From positions 1 to 64,000 of the forward strand of contig NZ_VZPG01000005.1 in assembly GCF_008801715.1 (NCBI RefSeq): 64,000 bases of DNA, given 5' to 3'. The translations under genes and the position numbers were made by a program. The DNA is from Pseudochrobactrum saccharolyticum (GTDB lineage: Bacteria > Pseudomonadota > Alphaproteobacteria > Rhizobiales > Rhizobiaceae). Below the pieces are notes generated by a model. The model made no database searches and was not told where the DNA came from. It worked only from the letters and a program-made list of their open reading frames with translations. Of the stretch, positions 1 through 8,620 are shown in pieces. How positions within the stretch are numbered: position 1 is the first letter of the stretch; each line of letters begins with the position of its first letter.

Positions 1-113
1 AATCAATCTCTCAATCTTTTCAGTGCTTTAACCAGCTAACCAATTCCTCAGTCAACCAATCTCAGGGGCGAAGCTCTCTGCCGCTAGCAGCGCCGCCGCC
101 CTCGTTGTGTCGC

Positions 114-143
114 TATATAGACCCCACTCTCCCAAACTGTCAA
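114..143 (-). promoter_or_regulatory. Strong sigma-70 promoter firing off the left edge, probably rRNA operon P1
   Basis: Read on the minus strand there is a perfect -35 TTGACA (138-143) and a -10 TATATA (114-119) with an 18-base spacer, or CTATAT with 17. A GC-rich discriminator follows, and the transcript would run through about 110 bases of leader without a convincing reading frame before leaving the window. A consensus promoter with long non-coding leader is typical of alphaproteobacterial rRNA operons. The 16S gene itself is not visible, so the rRNA target is inference. The rest of 1-369 is AT-rich and holds no gene that I can support. Confidence 0.5.
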
Positions 144-369
144 CACGACTTTTCAAAAAAATTACACAAATCGCAAACTTTCTTTCCACAGGGAAAACTT
201 TAAAAATTAAGCGAAAATTTACCCTCTTTTTCACCCTCGGAAAACCGGATTCGGCAAATCAGCAAGCCCGCGACAGACACATAGATTATGACTTGTGTTT
301 GATACCCGCCCTACTCTGCGCTACAGATAGAGAGCAATAACATTATATAATGCAGGGAACACCGCTTAC

Positions 370-783
370 ATGCTCACTAAAAAAGGGAAATACGGCCTCA
401 AAGCAATGGTTCATCTGGCAGAAGCCACACAGGATGACCTTATCTCTGTTGGCGAGATTGCCAAGGCACGTAACATCCCGCGCAAATTTCTGGATAATAT
501 CCTGACAGACCTGCGCGTTGCAGGCTTTGTTCAAAGCCGCAAAGGTAAAGGCGGAGGCTTTTGTCTGGCCAAACCGGCCGATCAGATTTCAATCGGCAAT
601 ATTATCCGCAGCCTTGACGGCCCTCTGGCCCCCCTCCCCTGCGCGAGCAAGACAGGGTATAAAGCCTGCGAGGACTGCATCGAAGAAGACTGTAAAATTC
701 GCCGTATGATGCTGGAAGTACGTGAAGCCATCGCCAGCGTGCTGGATAAGCGCACACTGGCAGATGGCTATAGCGATTTGTAA
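370..783 (+). CDS. Rrf2 family transcriptional regulator
   Basis: A 137-residue DNA-binding regulator of the Rrf2 family. The N-terminal winged helix-turn-helix spans about residues 1-60 and includes the family's glycine-rich wing (GKGGGF). Cysteines at about 91, 100, 103 and 108, in the region where IscR, NsrR and RirA bind an Fe-S cluster, suggest cluster or redox sensing, but the spacing (X8, X2, X4) does not match the usual three-cysteine pattern of NsrR or RirA. The start is preceded by AGGGA about 10 bases upstream. It converges on znuA with only six bases between stop codons and no terminator hairpin. Its targets cannot be told from context, so I give no gene symbol. Confidence 0.85.
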   Translation: MLTKKGKYGLKAMVHLAEATQDDLISVGEIAKARNIPRKFLDNILTDLRVAGFVQSRKGKGGGFCLAKPADQISIGNIIRSLDGPLAPLPCASKTGYKACEDCIEEDCKIRRMMLEVREAIASVLDKRTLADGYSDL

Positions 784-789
784 CGGGAA

Positions 790-1728
790 TTACTGCAGGC
801 AGGTCTTCAGCGATGTCGCCAGATTGCGGATCAGCTGCGGATAAAGTTCCGGTCCATCCTGAAGATCAGCCCCAAGCGGATCAAGTATGCCTGTTTTAGC
901 TTCCGTTCCTTCAAGCACGGTCTTTACCAAAGCGGACTCAAATTGCGGTTCGGAGAAAACGCAGGTCGCCCCCAAGGACTTCACTTTGGTCTGAATTTCA
1001 CGAATACGCGCTGCACCCGGCGCTTTTTCCGGATTGACCGTAATTGAGCCTGCCGCGGAAAGTTCGAAACGACGTTCGAAATACTGATAGGCATCGTGGA
1101 ACACAATATAAGGCTTGGTGCGCACCGGCTCCAGCTCCGCCGCCACTTCTTTTTGCAGCGCATCAATCTTATCGGCATAGGCTGCCGCATTCGCCTGATA
1201 TTGCTTGGCATGCTCCGGATCAGCTTTACTTAAAGCTTCCGCAATCGGCTCCAGCATCAGCTTGGCATTTTGCGGATCAAGCCAGAGATGCAAATCATCA
1301 TGATGATGGTCATGCGCTTCACCACCCTCACCATGACTGTGCCCGCCATGATCATGCGGTTCAAAATTACCGCTTTCACGCGCAGACAGGATCTCAAGTC
1401 CCTTTACCTGATCCAGCCGTACAACTTCAACCTTAGAACCAAGAGTCTCTAATGGCTTTGTCAGATAAGTTTCCATTTCCGGCCCGACCCAGAAAATGAC
1501 TTTTGCTTTTTCCAGTGCACCGGCATCAGACGGTTTCAGATTATAGCCATGCTCTGATGCAGCGCCTTTAACAATAAGATCCGGCTCCCCTGCCCCCTGC
1601 ATAACAGCAGAGACCAGCGAATGAATTGGCTTAATCGAAACCACGACATCGCCTTTTTCCGCCGCAAGAACAGTATGCGAAGAAACAGACAACAAAGCAG
1701 ATGCCAGCAAAACTCGGATAACAGACAT
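790..1728 (-). CDS. znuA: Zinc ABC transporter periplasmic binding protein ZnuA
   Basis: A 312-residue periplasmic zinc-binding protein of the cluster 9 (metal) family that delivers Zn(II) to ZnuBC. A signal peptide covers about residues 1-22. The expected metal ligands are visible as H60, H147, H211 and D283. A His/Asp-rich loop lies at about residues 125-147, the hallmark that separates zinc-type ZnuA from manganese-type proteins. The start has GAGG five bases upstream. It is transcribed divergently from znuC-znuB-zur, and the palindrome at 1795-1828 lies between them, so Zur repression in zinc-replete cells is very likely. Confidence 0.95.
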   Translation of the reverse strand: MSVIRVLLASALLSVSSHTVLAAEKGDVVVSIKPIHSLVSAVMQGAGEPDLIVKGAASEHGYNLKPSDAGALEKAKVIFWVGPEMETYLTKPLETLGSKVEVVRLDQVKGLEILSARESGNFEPHDHGGHSHGEGGEAHDHHHDDLHLWLDPQNAKLMLEPIAEALSKADPEHAKQYQANAAAYADKIDALQKEVAAELEPVRTKPYIVFHDAYQYFERRFELSAAGSITVNPEKAPGAARIREIQTKVKSLGATCVFSEPQFESALVKTVLEGTEAKTGILDPLGADLQDGPELYPQLIRNLATSLKTCLQ

Positions 1729-1794
1729 AAAACCTCACAGAAATTGCTATTAATCACTGCCAGCGATTGAAATGACAGCATATCGGAACAATAT

Positions 1795-1828
1795 GTTATA
1801 AAGTTACATTATTGCGTAATGCTATAAC
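1795..1828. promoter_or_regulatory. Putative Zur operator between znuA and znuC
   Basis: A nested palindrome: outer half-sites GTTATA (1795-1800) and TATAAC (1823-1828), inner half-sites CATTA and TAATG around a five-base centre. It sits midway between divergent znuA and znuC, with zur in the same operon. Position, AT-rich dyad symmetry and context fit a Fur-family zinc operator. Binding is inferred. Confidence 0.6.
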
Positions 1829-1887
1829 GTATGAGATAACTCGTGACAAGAGCAGGATCTGCTTTTCTATCATTCCGAAAGCGTACA

Positions 1888-2781
1888 ATGCATCATCCAT
1901 TATCAGCTGCCGCCAGCGGACAGACATCTGACATTCTTCTGCGCCTTGAAAATGCAGGGATTGAGCGGAACGGTCGCTGGCTTGTCCGCAACATTGATCT
2001 CACTCTGCATAAAGGCGAAATTGTTACGCTCATCGGCCCTAACGGCTCGGGGAAAAGCACGACCGCCAAAATGGCATTGGGCATTCATAAGCCTGATGAA
2101 GGTGCAGTGAAACGCGAGAAGTCCCTGACCATCGGCTATGTTCCGCAAAAAATCTCGATTGATCCGAGCCTGCCGCTGACAGTTGAGCGCATGATCCGCA
2201 TGACTGCTCCTATAAGAACAGAAGCAATCGAAGCAGCTCTGCAACTTGCAGGCATTCCGCAACTCATCAAAGCACAAGTTGTCCATCTTTCCGGCGGCGA
2301 GTTTCAGCGTGTGCTGCTTGCCCGTGCATTTGCATGCAAACCGGATTTGCTGGTGCTGGATGAACCGCTGCAGGGTGTTGATTTTGCCGGTGAAGCCGAG
2401 CTTTACGAGAAAATTGCAAAGTTCCGCGATCAGACCGGTTGCGGTGTTCTGATGATCTCCCATGATCTGCATATTGTTATGGCCGCAACAGACCGCGTTG
2501 TCTGCCTGAACGGGCATATATGTTGCAGTGGTACGCCGGTTGATGTGGCGGCCAGCCCTGAATATGCGAAGCTTTTCGGATTGCGCACTCCGCGCGGCAT
2601 GGAAATTCCGCCCTCGCTTGCAGTCTACACACATCATCATGACCATACCCATCTGGCTGACGGACGGGTGCAACATGCAGACGGCACGATAACCGATCAC
2701 TGTCACCATGATGACGGCCATCATCATGAACACTGCGAAGACCATAATCACCCCCAAAGCGGTGGACACAATCATGCTTGA
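1888..2781 (+). CDS. znuC: Zinc ABC transporter ATPase ZnuC
   Basis: The 297-residue ATP-hydrolysing subunit of the zinc importer. Walker A GPNGSGKST is at about residues 50-58, followed by the LSGGEFQR signature and the LLVLDEP Walker B. The C-terminal 50 or so residues are extremely rich in histidine, which suggests zinc buffering or sensing at the cytoplasmic face. An upstream GTG at 1843 is in frame, but it would begin only 15 bases after the operator and leave almost no leader, so the ATG at 1888 is preferred; its ribosome binding site is weak. The last eight bases overlap znuB, which suggests translational coupling. Confidence 0.93.
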   Translation: MHHPLSAAASGQTSDILLRLENAGIERNGRWLVRNIDLTLHKGEIVTLIGPNGSGKSTTAKMALGIHKPDEGAVKREKSLTIGYVPQKISIDPSLPLTVERMIRMTAPIRTEAIEAALQLAGIPQLIKAQVVHLSGGEFQRVLLARAFACKPDLLVLDEPLQGVDFAGEAELYEKIAKFRDQTGCGVLMISHDLHIVMAATDRVVCLNGHICCSGTPVDVAASPEYAKLFGLRTPRGMEIPPSLAVYTHHHDHTHLADGRVQHADGTITDHCHHDDGHHHEHCEDHNHPQSGGHNHA

Positions 2782-3601
2782 TGACTTCTTTATCCGCGCC
2801 ATGCTTGCCGGTATCGGCCTCGCTTTAATTACCGGCCCTATCGGTTGTTTTATTGTATGGCGACGCATGGCCTATTTCGGCGACACGATGGCTCACTCGG
2901 CGCTGCTTGGTGTTGGCCTTGCTATGCTGTTTGACCTGAATATTATGGTTTCCGTCTTTCTGATCGCTTTTAGTATCGCCATGCTGCTGGTCGTCCTGCA
3001 AAAACGCCACTCACTTTCAGCCGATTCATTACTGGGCATACTCTCCCACGCCACATTGGCATTCGGACTGGTGCTTGTCGCCTTCATGACATGGATCCGC
3101 TTTGATCTGATGTCACTGTTGTTCGGCGATATTCTCGCAGTATCCATATCTGATCTTATCGCCATTTACGCCGGTGGAGCGTTAATTCTTGCGGGTCTGA
3201 TCAAACTCTGGCGACCACTACTGGCAGCGACCATCAGCGAAGATATTGCGCAGGCTGAAGGCCTGCAACCGGAGCTGCACCGCACATTGTTTATGATTTT
3301 GCTGGCGCTGTTGATTGCCATTGCCATGAAAATCGTCGGTATTCTGCTGATTACCGCTCTGCTGATTATTCCGGCAGCCACGGCGCGCCGTTTTGCATTA
3401 TCGCCGGAGCAAATGGCCATCTATGCGGCTTTTATCGGTGCCTGCTCGGTTATTGCCGGTCTATTCGGCTCATTAAATTATGACACACCGTCAGGACCAT
3501 CCATAGTCGTGGCTTCTGTGGTGTTTTTTGTTATAAGCTTGCTCCCATGGCAAAAACTCAAAGCATCTTTGCCGGTTGCGCGCGATAAGGAGACTTCATA
3601 A
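2774..3601 (+). CDS. znuB: Zinc ABC transporter permease ZnuB
   Basis: A 275-residue inner membrane permease of the ABC-3 family, made up of roughly eight hydrophobic segments. It forms the Zn(II) channel together with ZnuC. A longer in-frame start at 2708 exists, but it lies deep in znuC and would add 22 polar residues before the conserved start MLDDFFIRAM, so 2774 is chosen. It overlaps znuC by eight bases, and its stop overlaps the zur start (TAATG), so the three genes form one tightly coupled operon. Confidence 0.93.
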   Translation: MLDDFFIRAMLAGIGLALITGPIGCFIVWRRMAYFGDTMAHSALLGVGLAMLFDLNIMVSVFLIAFSIAMLLVVLQKRHSLSADSLLGILSHATLAFGLVLVAFMTWIRFDLMSLLFGDILAVSISDLIAIYAGGALILAGLIKLWRPLLAATISEDIAQAEGLQPELHRTLFMILLALLIAIAMKIVGILLITALLIIPAATARRFALSPEQMAIYAAFIGACSVIAGLFGSLNYDTPSGPSIVVASVVFFVISLLPWQKLKASLPVARDKETS

Positions 3602-4047
3602 TGACCGCTCATACGCATACAGGAACTGCATCTGCGGCAGCGCGCGCTCCGAAACTCACACGTAATCAGAATCTCGTATTGGAAGCGCTTGCAAAAGCTG
3701 AGTTCCCGCTCAGCGCCTATACAATTCTCGACCAGTTGCGCGAAGAAGGCTTCCGTGCCCCCCTGCAAGTCTATCGTGCACTGGACAAATTGCTCGAATA
3801 CGGCCTGATCCACCGCCTTGAAAGCCTGAATGCTTTTATTGCCTGCGCCCATCCGCACCATCATGAGCACGGCCATCTGCATGGTATCGCAGCTTTTGCC
3901 ATTTGCGATAAATGCGGTTTAGCTTCGGAATTTTCTGAGCCGGAAATCGAAGATTGCGTGCAGCACTGGACGCAGAAGAACCATTTTCATCCAACGAAAA
4001 CCACTCTGGAAATTCGCGGTCTGTGCGCAAGTTGCGCGCATAACTGA
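3601..4047 (+). CDS. zur: Zinc uptake regulator Zur (Fur family)
   Basis: A 148-residue Fur-family repressor that senses zinc. The N-terminal winged helix (about 20-85) is followed by a His-rich hinge (HPHHHEHGHLHG) and two CxxC pairs (CDKC and CASC) that hold the structural zinc in Zur and Fur proteins. Its position directly after znuB, overlapping by one base, identifies it as Zur rather than Fur or Irr. It would shut off znuA and its own operon through the palindrome at 1795-1828. Confidence 0.93.
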   Translation: MTAHTHTGTASAAARAPKLTRNQNLVLEALAKAEFPLSAYTILDQLREEGFRAPLQVYRALDKLLEYGLIHRLESLNAFIACAHPHHHEHGHLHGIAAFAICDKCGLASEFSEPEIEDCVQHWTQKNHFHPTKTTLEIRGLCASCAHN

Positions 4048-4060
4048 GCAGGAATTATAG

Positions 4061-4089
4061 AACACCCCGCAAAAATGCGGGGTGTTTTT
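4061..4089. terminator. Bidirectional terminator between zur and luxR-type gene
   Basis: Stem AACACCCCGC/GCGGGGTGTT with an AAAAAT loop, followed by TTTTT on the plus strand. On the minus strand the stem is followed by a short mixed tract, so it may also serve the convergent LuxR-type gene. Confidence 0.85.
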
Positions 4090-4094
4090 GCCAA

Positions 4095-4904
4095 TCAGCC
4101 CTGTAAATGCGATGTATCCGGCAAAGGTATAATGCCAAGCGACATCGCCACCGCCACTGCAGATGTGCGGTTGGCACAACCCAGTTTGATCTTGGCATTT
4201 TGCAGATAGGTCACCACTGTCCAGCGGGCGATGCTGAGAATTTCAGCAATTTCACCGTCAGTTTTTCCGCGTGCGGCCCATTTGAGGCAATCAACCTCGC
4301 GTGGCGTCAGAGAAACCAGCGACTGAACTTCGCTCTTTTGTGATGAATAGTCGCTCACCGCGGATAATACAGATTCATGTAATTGCGCAGTCGCCTGTAA
4401 AAAATCCTTTTCCAGCAGACGGATCAGGTCTTCGGCATTGAGGTCGTTTTTGCCCTTTTTCGTATCAAACGCAAAAATAGTATGGGCATCCCCGCTGCCA
4501 TTCAGCCGCTGTGTCACCATAATAAATGTATCGCCAAAATTATGCGCTCTCAAATCATCGACATAATTCTGCAATGCCGGTGTATTTTGTTTGTGACTGT
4601 AAATCTCTGTAATGCTGACACTATGAGGCAGCTCGGGATCAGACCATTTCTGATGAAAAAGCGGATCAATATCAAAATAACTTTTTGCAGCGTAATTCAC
4701 GATCCAGTCTGCCGGAAATGTCGACACCACAGTCTTGATATTATCAGCCATGCCCGCATCCGCATGCTTAGGCGTAATATGCGTAATATGCTTGCAGGAA
4801 AGTTTTTTACGAACGGCGATATATGTTTCCAGAATAGATGAACAATATTCTTTGCCAAAGAAACTGTTTTGAAATTCCGGGAAATGGATAAATTCAAATT
4901 CCAT
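4095..4904 (-). CDS. LuxR-type quorum-sensing regulator (BabR/BlxR-like)
   Basis: A 269-residue regulator with an N-terminal autoinducer-binding domain and a C-terminal LuxR helix-turn-helix. The ligand domain keeps the W-x3-Y and D-P signature (WIVNYAAKSYFDIDP) used by TraR and LuxR to bind acyl-homoserine lactone. The HTH domain begins at LTPREVDCLKWAARGKTDGE. No luxI-type synthase is present in the window, so this is a LuxR solo here. The sequence looks close to the Brucella BabR/BlxR protein as I remember it, but I cannot confirm orthology. It ends six bases after the shared terminator, and 700 bases of AT-rich DNA lie upstream. Confidence 0.85.
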   Translation of the reverse strand: MEFEFIHFPEFQNSFFGKEYCSSILETYIAVRKKLSCKHITHITPKHADAGMADNIKTVVSTFPADWIVNYAAKSYFDIDPLFHQKWSDPELPHSVSITEIYSHKQNTPALQNYVDDLRAHNFGDTFIMVTQRLNGSGDAHTIFAFDTKKGKNDLNAEDLIRLLEKDFLQATAQLHESVLSAVSDYSSQKSEVQSLVSLTPREVDCLKWAARGKTDGEIAEILSIARWTVVTYLQNAKIKLGCANRTSAVAVAMSLGIIPLPDTSHLQG

Positions 4905-5608
4905 GAAAAAATTCCGTTTTAAACACCTGTAATAATCAGCGAAATGAAAACATAAAAATCAAAGCGCATAAAAACGCGCGAATATGAAAATGATTCGAAA
5001 ATAAACGCACATGATTTGCGCGCCTCTTCTCAACTAAGACATGAATGCAGCAAAAATACTATTTCAACGCGATGACGCAAATAAGATAAAACAACAGTGA
5101 TCCGCTGCGACGAATCTCCGGTCATCCCCTCCCTCTGGAAACCGGCCCAAAACACTCTTCTGCAGAACTTAATAATTAAAAATCAGTGCCTTAAAATTAA
5201 GATTATTTCACCGCCAAACAGAATCTCATTATCCGGCACAGTTATTTTATTAAAATGTTTTTGTCACAATGCACAATTACCAACTAATTGCCCGCTCATA
5301 CTATCCGGTTAACGACATTTGCGGCTAAGCCTATGAATCCTTTCTGATATTCAGAACCACGCCGCGCAGCCGGATTATCATCCGATAAAAATCAATATAT
5401 TCAAGAGATTAAGTATATTGTTGTTTTTTATTCATTTCCTTCTCTCTAAACTGCAACATTCAATTGATTGCGATAAAAAAACATGGTTCACTTCTGCCCG
5501 GATAAAGAAAAACGATAGCTGTCATGGTACTTTCATATGACGCGCCTATCGAAAAAATGCGAGGATGCCTGAAAGCAGGCCTCCCGTAGCTTTAAGGGGA
5601 GTATGTCA
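4905..5608. other. AT-rich intergenic region upstream of ABC importer
   Basis: About 700 bases with no supportable gene. The left part must hold the promoter of the LuxR-type gene, the right part that of the ABC importer. The right end contains a compound inverted repeat (5513-5551) and a short hairpin (5567-5580) directly before the first importer gene; these are listed separately. Confidence 0.6.
5513..5580 (+). promoter_or_regulatory. Structured 5' region of the ABC importer operon
   Basis: Two nested dyads, CGATAG (5513-5518) with CTATCG (5546-5551) and GTCAT (5521-5525) with ATGAC (5537-5541), form one long imperfect hairpin or operator. A second hairpin GCCTG-aaag-CAGGC follows at 5567-5580, fifteen bases before the ribosome binding site. 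This could be a repressor site, an RNA leader, or both. It matches no riboswitch class I can recognise. Confidence 0.4.
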
Positions 5609-6712
5609 ATGCTTAACAGAACAACACGGCTGTTGTCCCTGACAACAGCGATCGCTTTTGCCGGCACCACATTATCCGTGGCAGCTCCGTCAGAAGAACT
5701 GATCGCCGCCGCGAAAGCAGAGGGTCAGCTGACCACAATCGCCCTTCCGCATGACTGGTGCGGCTATGGTGAAATCATCAAGAGCTTCAAAGACAAATAC
5801 GGCATTCAGGTCAATGAACTGAATCCGGATGCAGGCTCCGGTGATGAAATCGAAGCGATCAAAGCGAACAAAGACAATAAAGGCCCTCAGGCGCCTGACG
5901 TGATCGATGTCGGCTTTACCTTCGGCACCACCGCGAAAAAAGATGGCCTGCTCCAGCCTTATAAAGTATCGACATGGGATTCGATCCCTGATGATGCCAA
6001 GGATGCTGAAGGTTATTGGTACGGCGACTATTACGGCGTATTGGCTTTCGAAGTAAACAAAGACATTATCAAAGATGCACCGCAGGACTGGGCTGATCTG
6101 CTCAAGCCTGAATTTGCCAATGCCGTTGCGCATTCCGGCGATCCGCGTGCATCCACACAGGCAATCCTGAGCGTGTATGCAGCCGGTCTTTCTCTTGGCG
6201 GCAAGCCGGGTGAAGAAGCAGCTCAGAAGGGTCTGGAATTCTTCCGCGACGTGAACAAGGCCGGTAATTTTGTACCTGTCATCGGCAAGGCCGCTTCATT
6301 GGCACAGGGCTCAACCCCTATCGTTATCCGCTGGGACTATAATGCTCTGGCAGACCGCGATACGCTGAACGGCAATCCGGAAGTTGAAGTTATCATTCCG
6401 AAAACCGGTGTGGTAGCCGGTGTGTATGTACAGGGCATCAGCGCCTATGCACCACATCCAAATGCAGCCAAACTCTGGATGGAACATCTCTATTCCGATG
6501 AAGGCCAGATCGGTTATCTGAAAGGCTATTGCCACCCGATCCGCTTCAACGCCATGGCAAAAGAAGGCAAGATTCCTCAGGAACTGCTCGACAAGCTGCC
6601 ACCGGCAGAAGCTTACCAGAAAGCTGTCTTCCCGACTTTGGAAGAACTCGACAAGTCTCAGGCTGTCATCACCAAGAACTGGGATAGCGTTGTCGGCGCG
6701 AATGTTCAGTAA
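5609..6712 (+). CDS. ABC transporter substrate-binding protein, substrate unknown
   Basis: A 367-residue periplasmic solute-binding protein of the family 1 (PotD/AfuA-like) fold. A signal peptide covers about residues 1-26, ending near SVAA. Two possible ATGs lie at 5603 and 5609; AGGGGAG sits seven bases before 5609 and only one before 5603, so 5609 is chosen. It heads an operon with two permeases and an ATPase. Related systems carry Fe(III), polyamines, or 2-aminoethylphosphonate; nothing I see picks between them. The hairpin at 6732-6763 after this gene would leave more binding protein than membrane components, as usual for such importers. Confidence 0.85.
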   Translation: MLNRTTRLLSLTTAIAFAGTTLSVAAPSEELIAAAKAEGQLTTIALPHDWCGYGEIIKSFKDKYGIQVNELNPDAGSGDEIEAIKANKDNKGPQAPDVIDVGFTFGTTAKKDGLLQPYKVSTWDSIPDDAKDAEGYWYGDYYGVLAFEVNKDIIKDAPQDWADLLKPEFANAVAHSGDPRASTQAILSVYAAGLSLGGKPGEEAAQKGLEFFRDVNKAGNFVPVIGKAASLAQGSTPIVIRWDYNALADRDTLNGNPEVEVIIPKTGVVAGVYVQGISAYAPHPNAAKLWMEHLYSDEGQIGYLKGYCHPIRFNAMAKEGKIPQELLDKLPPAEAYQKAVFPTLEELDKSQAVITKNWDSVVGANVQ

Positions 6713-6731
6713 GCTGAACAGCTGAATGCTG

Positions 6732-6767
6732 CTGTTACGGGCGGCAACACCCGCCCGTAACAGGTTT
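6732..6767 (+). terminator. Intercistronic hairpin after the substrate-binding protein gene
   Basis: A 13-bp perfect stem (6732-6744 with 6751-6763) and six-base loop, followed by GTTTT. It looks like a partial terminator or an RNA-stabilising hairpin between the binding-protein gene and the permease genes. Confidence 0.7.
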
Positions 6768-6914
6768 TGCAATTTGCATTTTTATACGACACATATCATC
6801 ATAAAAAATAACTCAGCCGGCACCGCAATCTGAACATTGCTGTATGCCTGCAGATTTCAGCACCTCAATCTGCGGAAGCCATCACCGACGCAGACGATAA
6901 AAAGCAAAAATCAT

Positions 6915-7817
6915 ATGAGCCTGTCCAGCAATGGCATAACATCTGACACGCCCCCTGTGCGACGCGCCAAGCGCCGTCTGCCTTTAGAGTGGCTCGGTGT
7001 TGCCCCGTTTTTCGCCTTCGCAATTCTGTTTCTGCTCTGGCCGACCATGTATCTGGTTGTCGGTGCATTTCAGGATAGTCAGGGTAATTTCACCCTGCAA
7101 AATATTATAGATCTGTTTGAACCCGGCATCATGAGCGCCTATTGGGTCTCGATCAAAATCAGCTTTGCCTCCGCTTTGGGTGGCGCTGTGATCGGTTCGT
7201 TCATGGCATGGGCGATTGTACTGGGCAAACTGCCTCGTTTTCTGCGCCCGACTGTGCTCACATTCTCCGGCGTTGCGTCCAACTTCGCCGGTGTGCCGCT
7301 GGCTTTCGCCTTTCTTGCCACGCTAGGCCGCACCGGTTTTGTCACGATTTTGCTGCGCGAATGGTTCGGCTTCAATCTCTATGCCACCGGTTTTAACCTG
7401 CTGAGCTTTTTCGGCCTGACACTGACCTATCTGTTCTTCCAGATTCCGCTGATGGTGCTGATCCTCACCCCTGCTCTGGACGGTCTGAAAAAAGAATGGC
7501 GTGAGGCTTCATCCATTCTAGGTGCCACGACATTCCAATATTGGCGCATGGTGGCCTTTCCGATTCTCTGGCCCAGCCTGCTCGGCACCAGCCTGTTGCT
7601 GTTCGCCAATGCCTTTGGCGCCATTGCAACAGCCTATGCGCTGACCGGTTCTTCGCTGAATATCGTACCTATCCTGCTTTATGCGCAGATTCGTGGTGAT
7701 GTTCTGCACAATCAGAATCTCGGCTATGCATTGGCTCTGGGTATGATCCTGATTACCGGTATTTCCAATCTGCTTTATATCTGGCTGCGCATGCGTGCAG
7801 AACGGTGGCAGAAATGA
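6915..7817 (+). CDS. ABC transporter permease, first subunit
   Basis: A 300-residue inner membrane permease with about six hydrophobic segments and the cytoplasmic EAA loop that contacts the ATPase (WREASSILGATTFQYWRMV, around residues 197-215). An in-frame start at 6837 would add 26 polar residues that do not look like a conserved N-terminus, so the ATG at 6915 is preferred although its ribosome binding site is weak. The stop overlaps the next permease start by four bases (ATGA). Confidence 0.87.
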   Translation: MSLSSNGITSDTPPVRRAKRRLPLEWLGVAPFFAFAILFLLWPTMYLVVGAFQDSQGNFTLQNIIDLFEPGIMSAYWVSIKISFASALGGAVIGSFMAWAIVLGKLPRFLRPTVLTFSGVASNFAGVPLAFAFLATLGRTGFVTILLREWFGFNLYATGFNLLSFFGLTLTYLFFQIPLMVLILTPALDGLKKEWREASSILGATTFQYWRMVAFPILWPSLLGTSLLLFANAFGAIATAYALTGSSLNIVPILLYAQIRGDVLHNQNLGYALALGMILITGISNLLYIWLRMRAERWQK

Positions 7818-8617
7818 AGCTGAAATATTTCATTCCAAAAACCCTCGGCGCATGGATCGCCTTTCTGATCGGCGCGATCTATTTTGTGGTGCCGCTGATC
7901 GGTACATTTGAATTTTCCCTGCGTATGCGCCGCGGCGAATATTCCTTTGATGCCTATCGTGTAGTGCTGACTGACCCGAATTTTCAGGCAACTTTCGGCT
8001 ACTCCATCATGCTGGCAATCATGACGATTATTTTCGGCGTGTTGCTGGTCGTGCCGACAGCCTATTGGGTGCGTCTGCGCATGCCATATTTGCGCCCCGT
8101 CATTGAATTTATCACGCTGATGCCACTGGTTATTCCGGCGATTGTTATCGTATTCGGCTATTTGCGGATTTATAACTCGTCCTCATGGCTGCCATTTACA
8201 GGATCAACGCGTGCAACCGATATTCTGCTGATGTTCGGCTATGTGACTCTGGCGCTGCCTTATATGTATCGCTCGATTGATACGGCCATGCGCACGATTG
8301 ATGTGCGTACGCTGACAGAAGCCGCGGAAAGTCTGGGCGCAGGCTGGCCGACCATTCTGTTCAAGGTGATTTTCCCGAATGTGCTTTCCGGCGTTATGAG
8401 CGGTGCGTTCATTACCTTTGCGATCGTCATCGGTGAATTTACGCTGGCTTCGCTGCTCAATCGTCCGGCTTTCGGCCCTTATTTGCAGCTTGTCGGTGCA
8501 AACCGCGCTTATGAACCGTCAGCACTGGCAATCATTGCCTTCGGCATCACATGGCTGAGCATGATTATGCTCCAGCTTGTCACCCGCTTCTCCAAATTTA
8601 AGACAGCAGGCAATTAA
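7814..8617 (+). CDS. ABC transporter permease, second subunit
   Basis: A 267-residue permease, partner of the preceding subunit. It has about six hydrophobic segments and an EAA loop (TEAAESLGAGWPTILFKVIF). The start at 7814 overlaps the previous stop as ATGA; an in-frame GTG at 7805 is also possible. Two unequal permeases with one ATPase is the usual layout for spermidine/putrescine- and phosphonate-type importers. Confidence 0.87.
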   Translation: MKLKYFIPKTLGAWIAFLIGAIYFVVPLIGTFEFSLRMRRGEYSFDAYRVVLTDPNFQATFGYSIMLAIMTIIFGVLLVVPTAYWVRLRMPYLRPVIEFITLMPLVIPAIVIVFGYLRIYNSSSWLPFTGSTRATDILLMFGYVTLALPYMYRSIDTAMRTIDVRTLTEAAESLGAGWPTILFKVIFPNVLSGVMSGAFITFAIVIGEFTLASLLNRPAFGPYLQLVGANRAYEPSALAIIAFGITWLSMIMLQLVTRFSKFKTAGN

Positions 8618-8620
8618 GTC

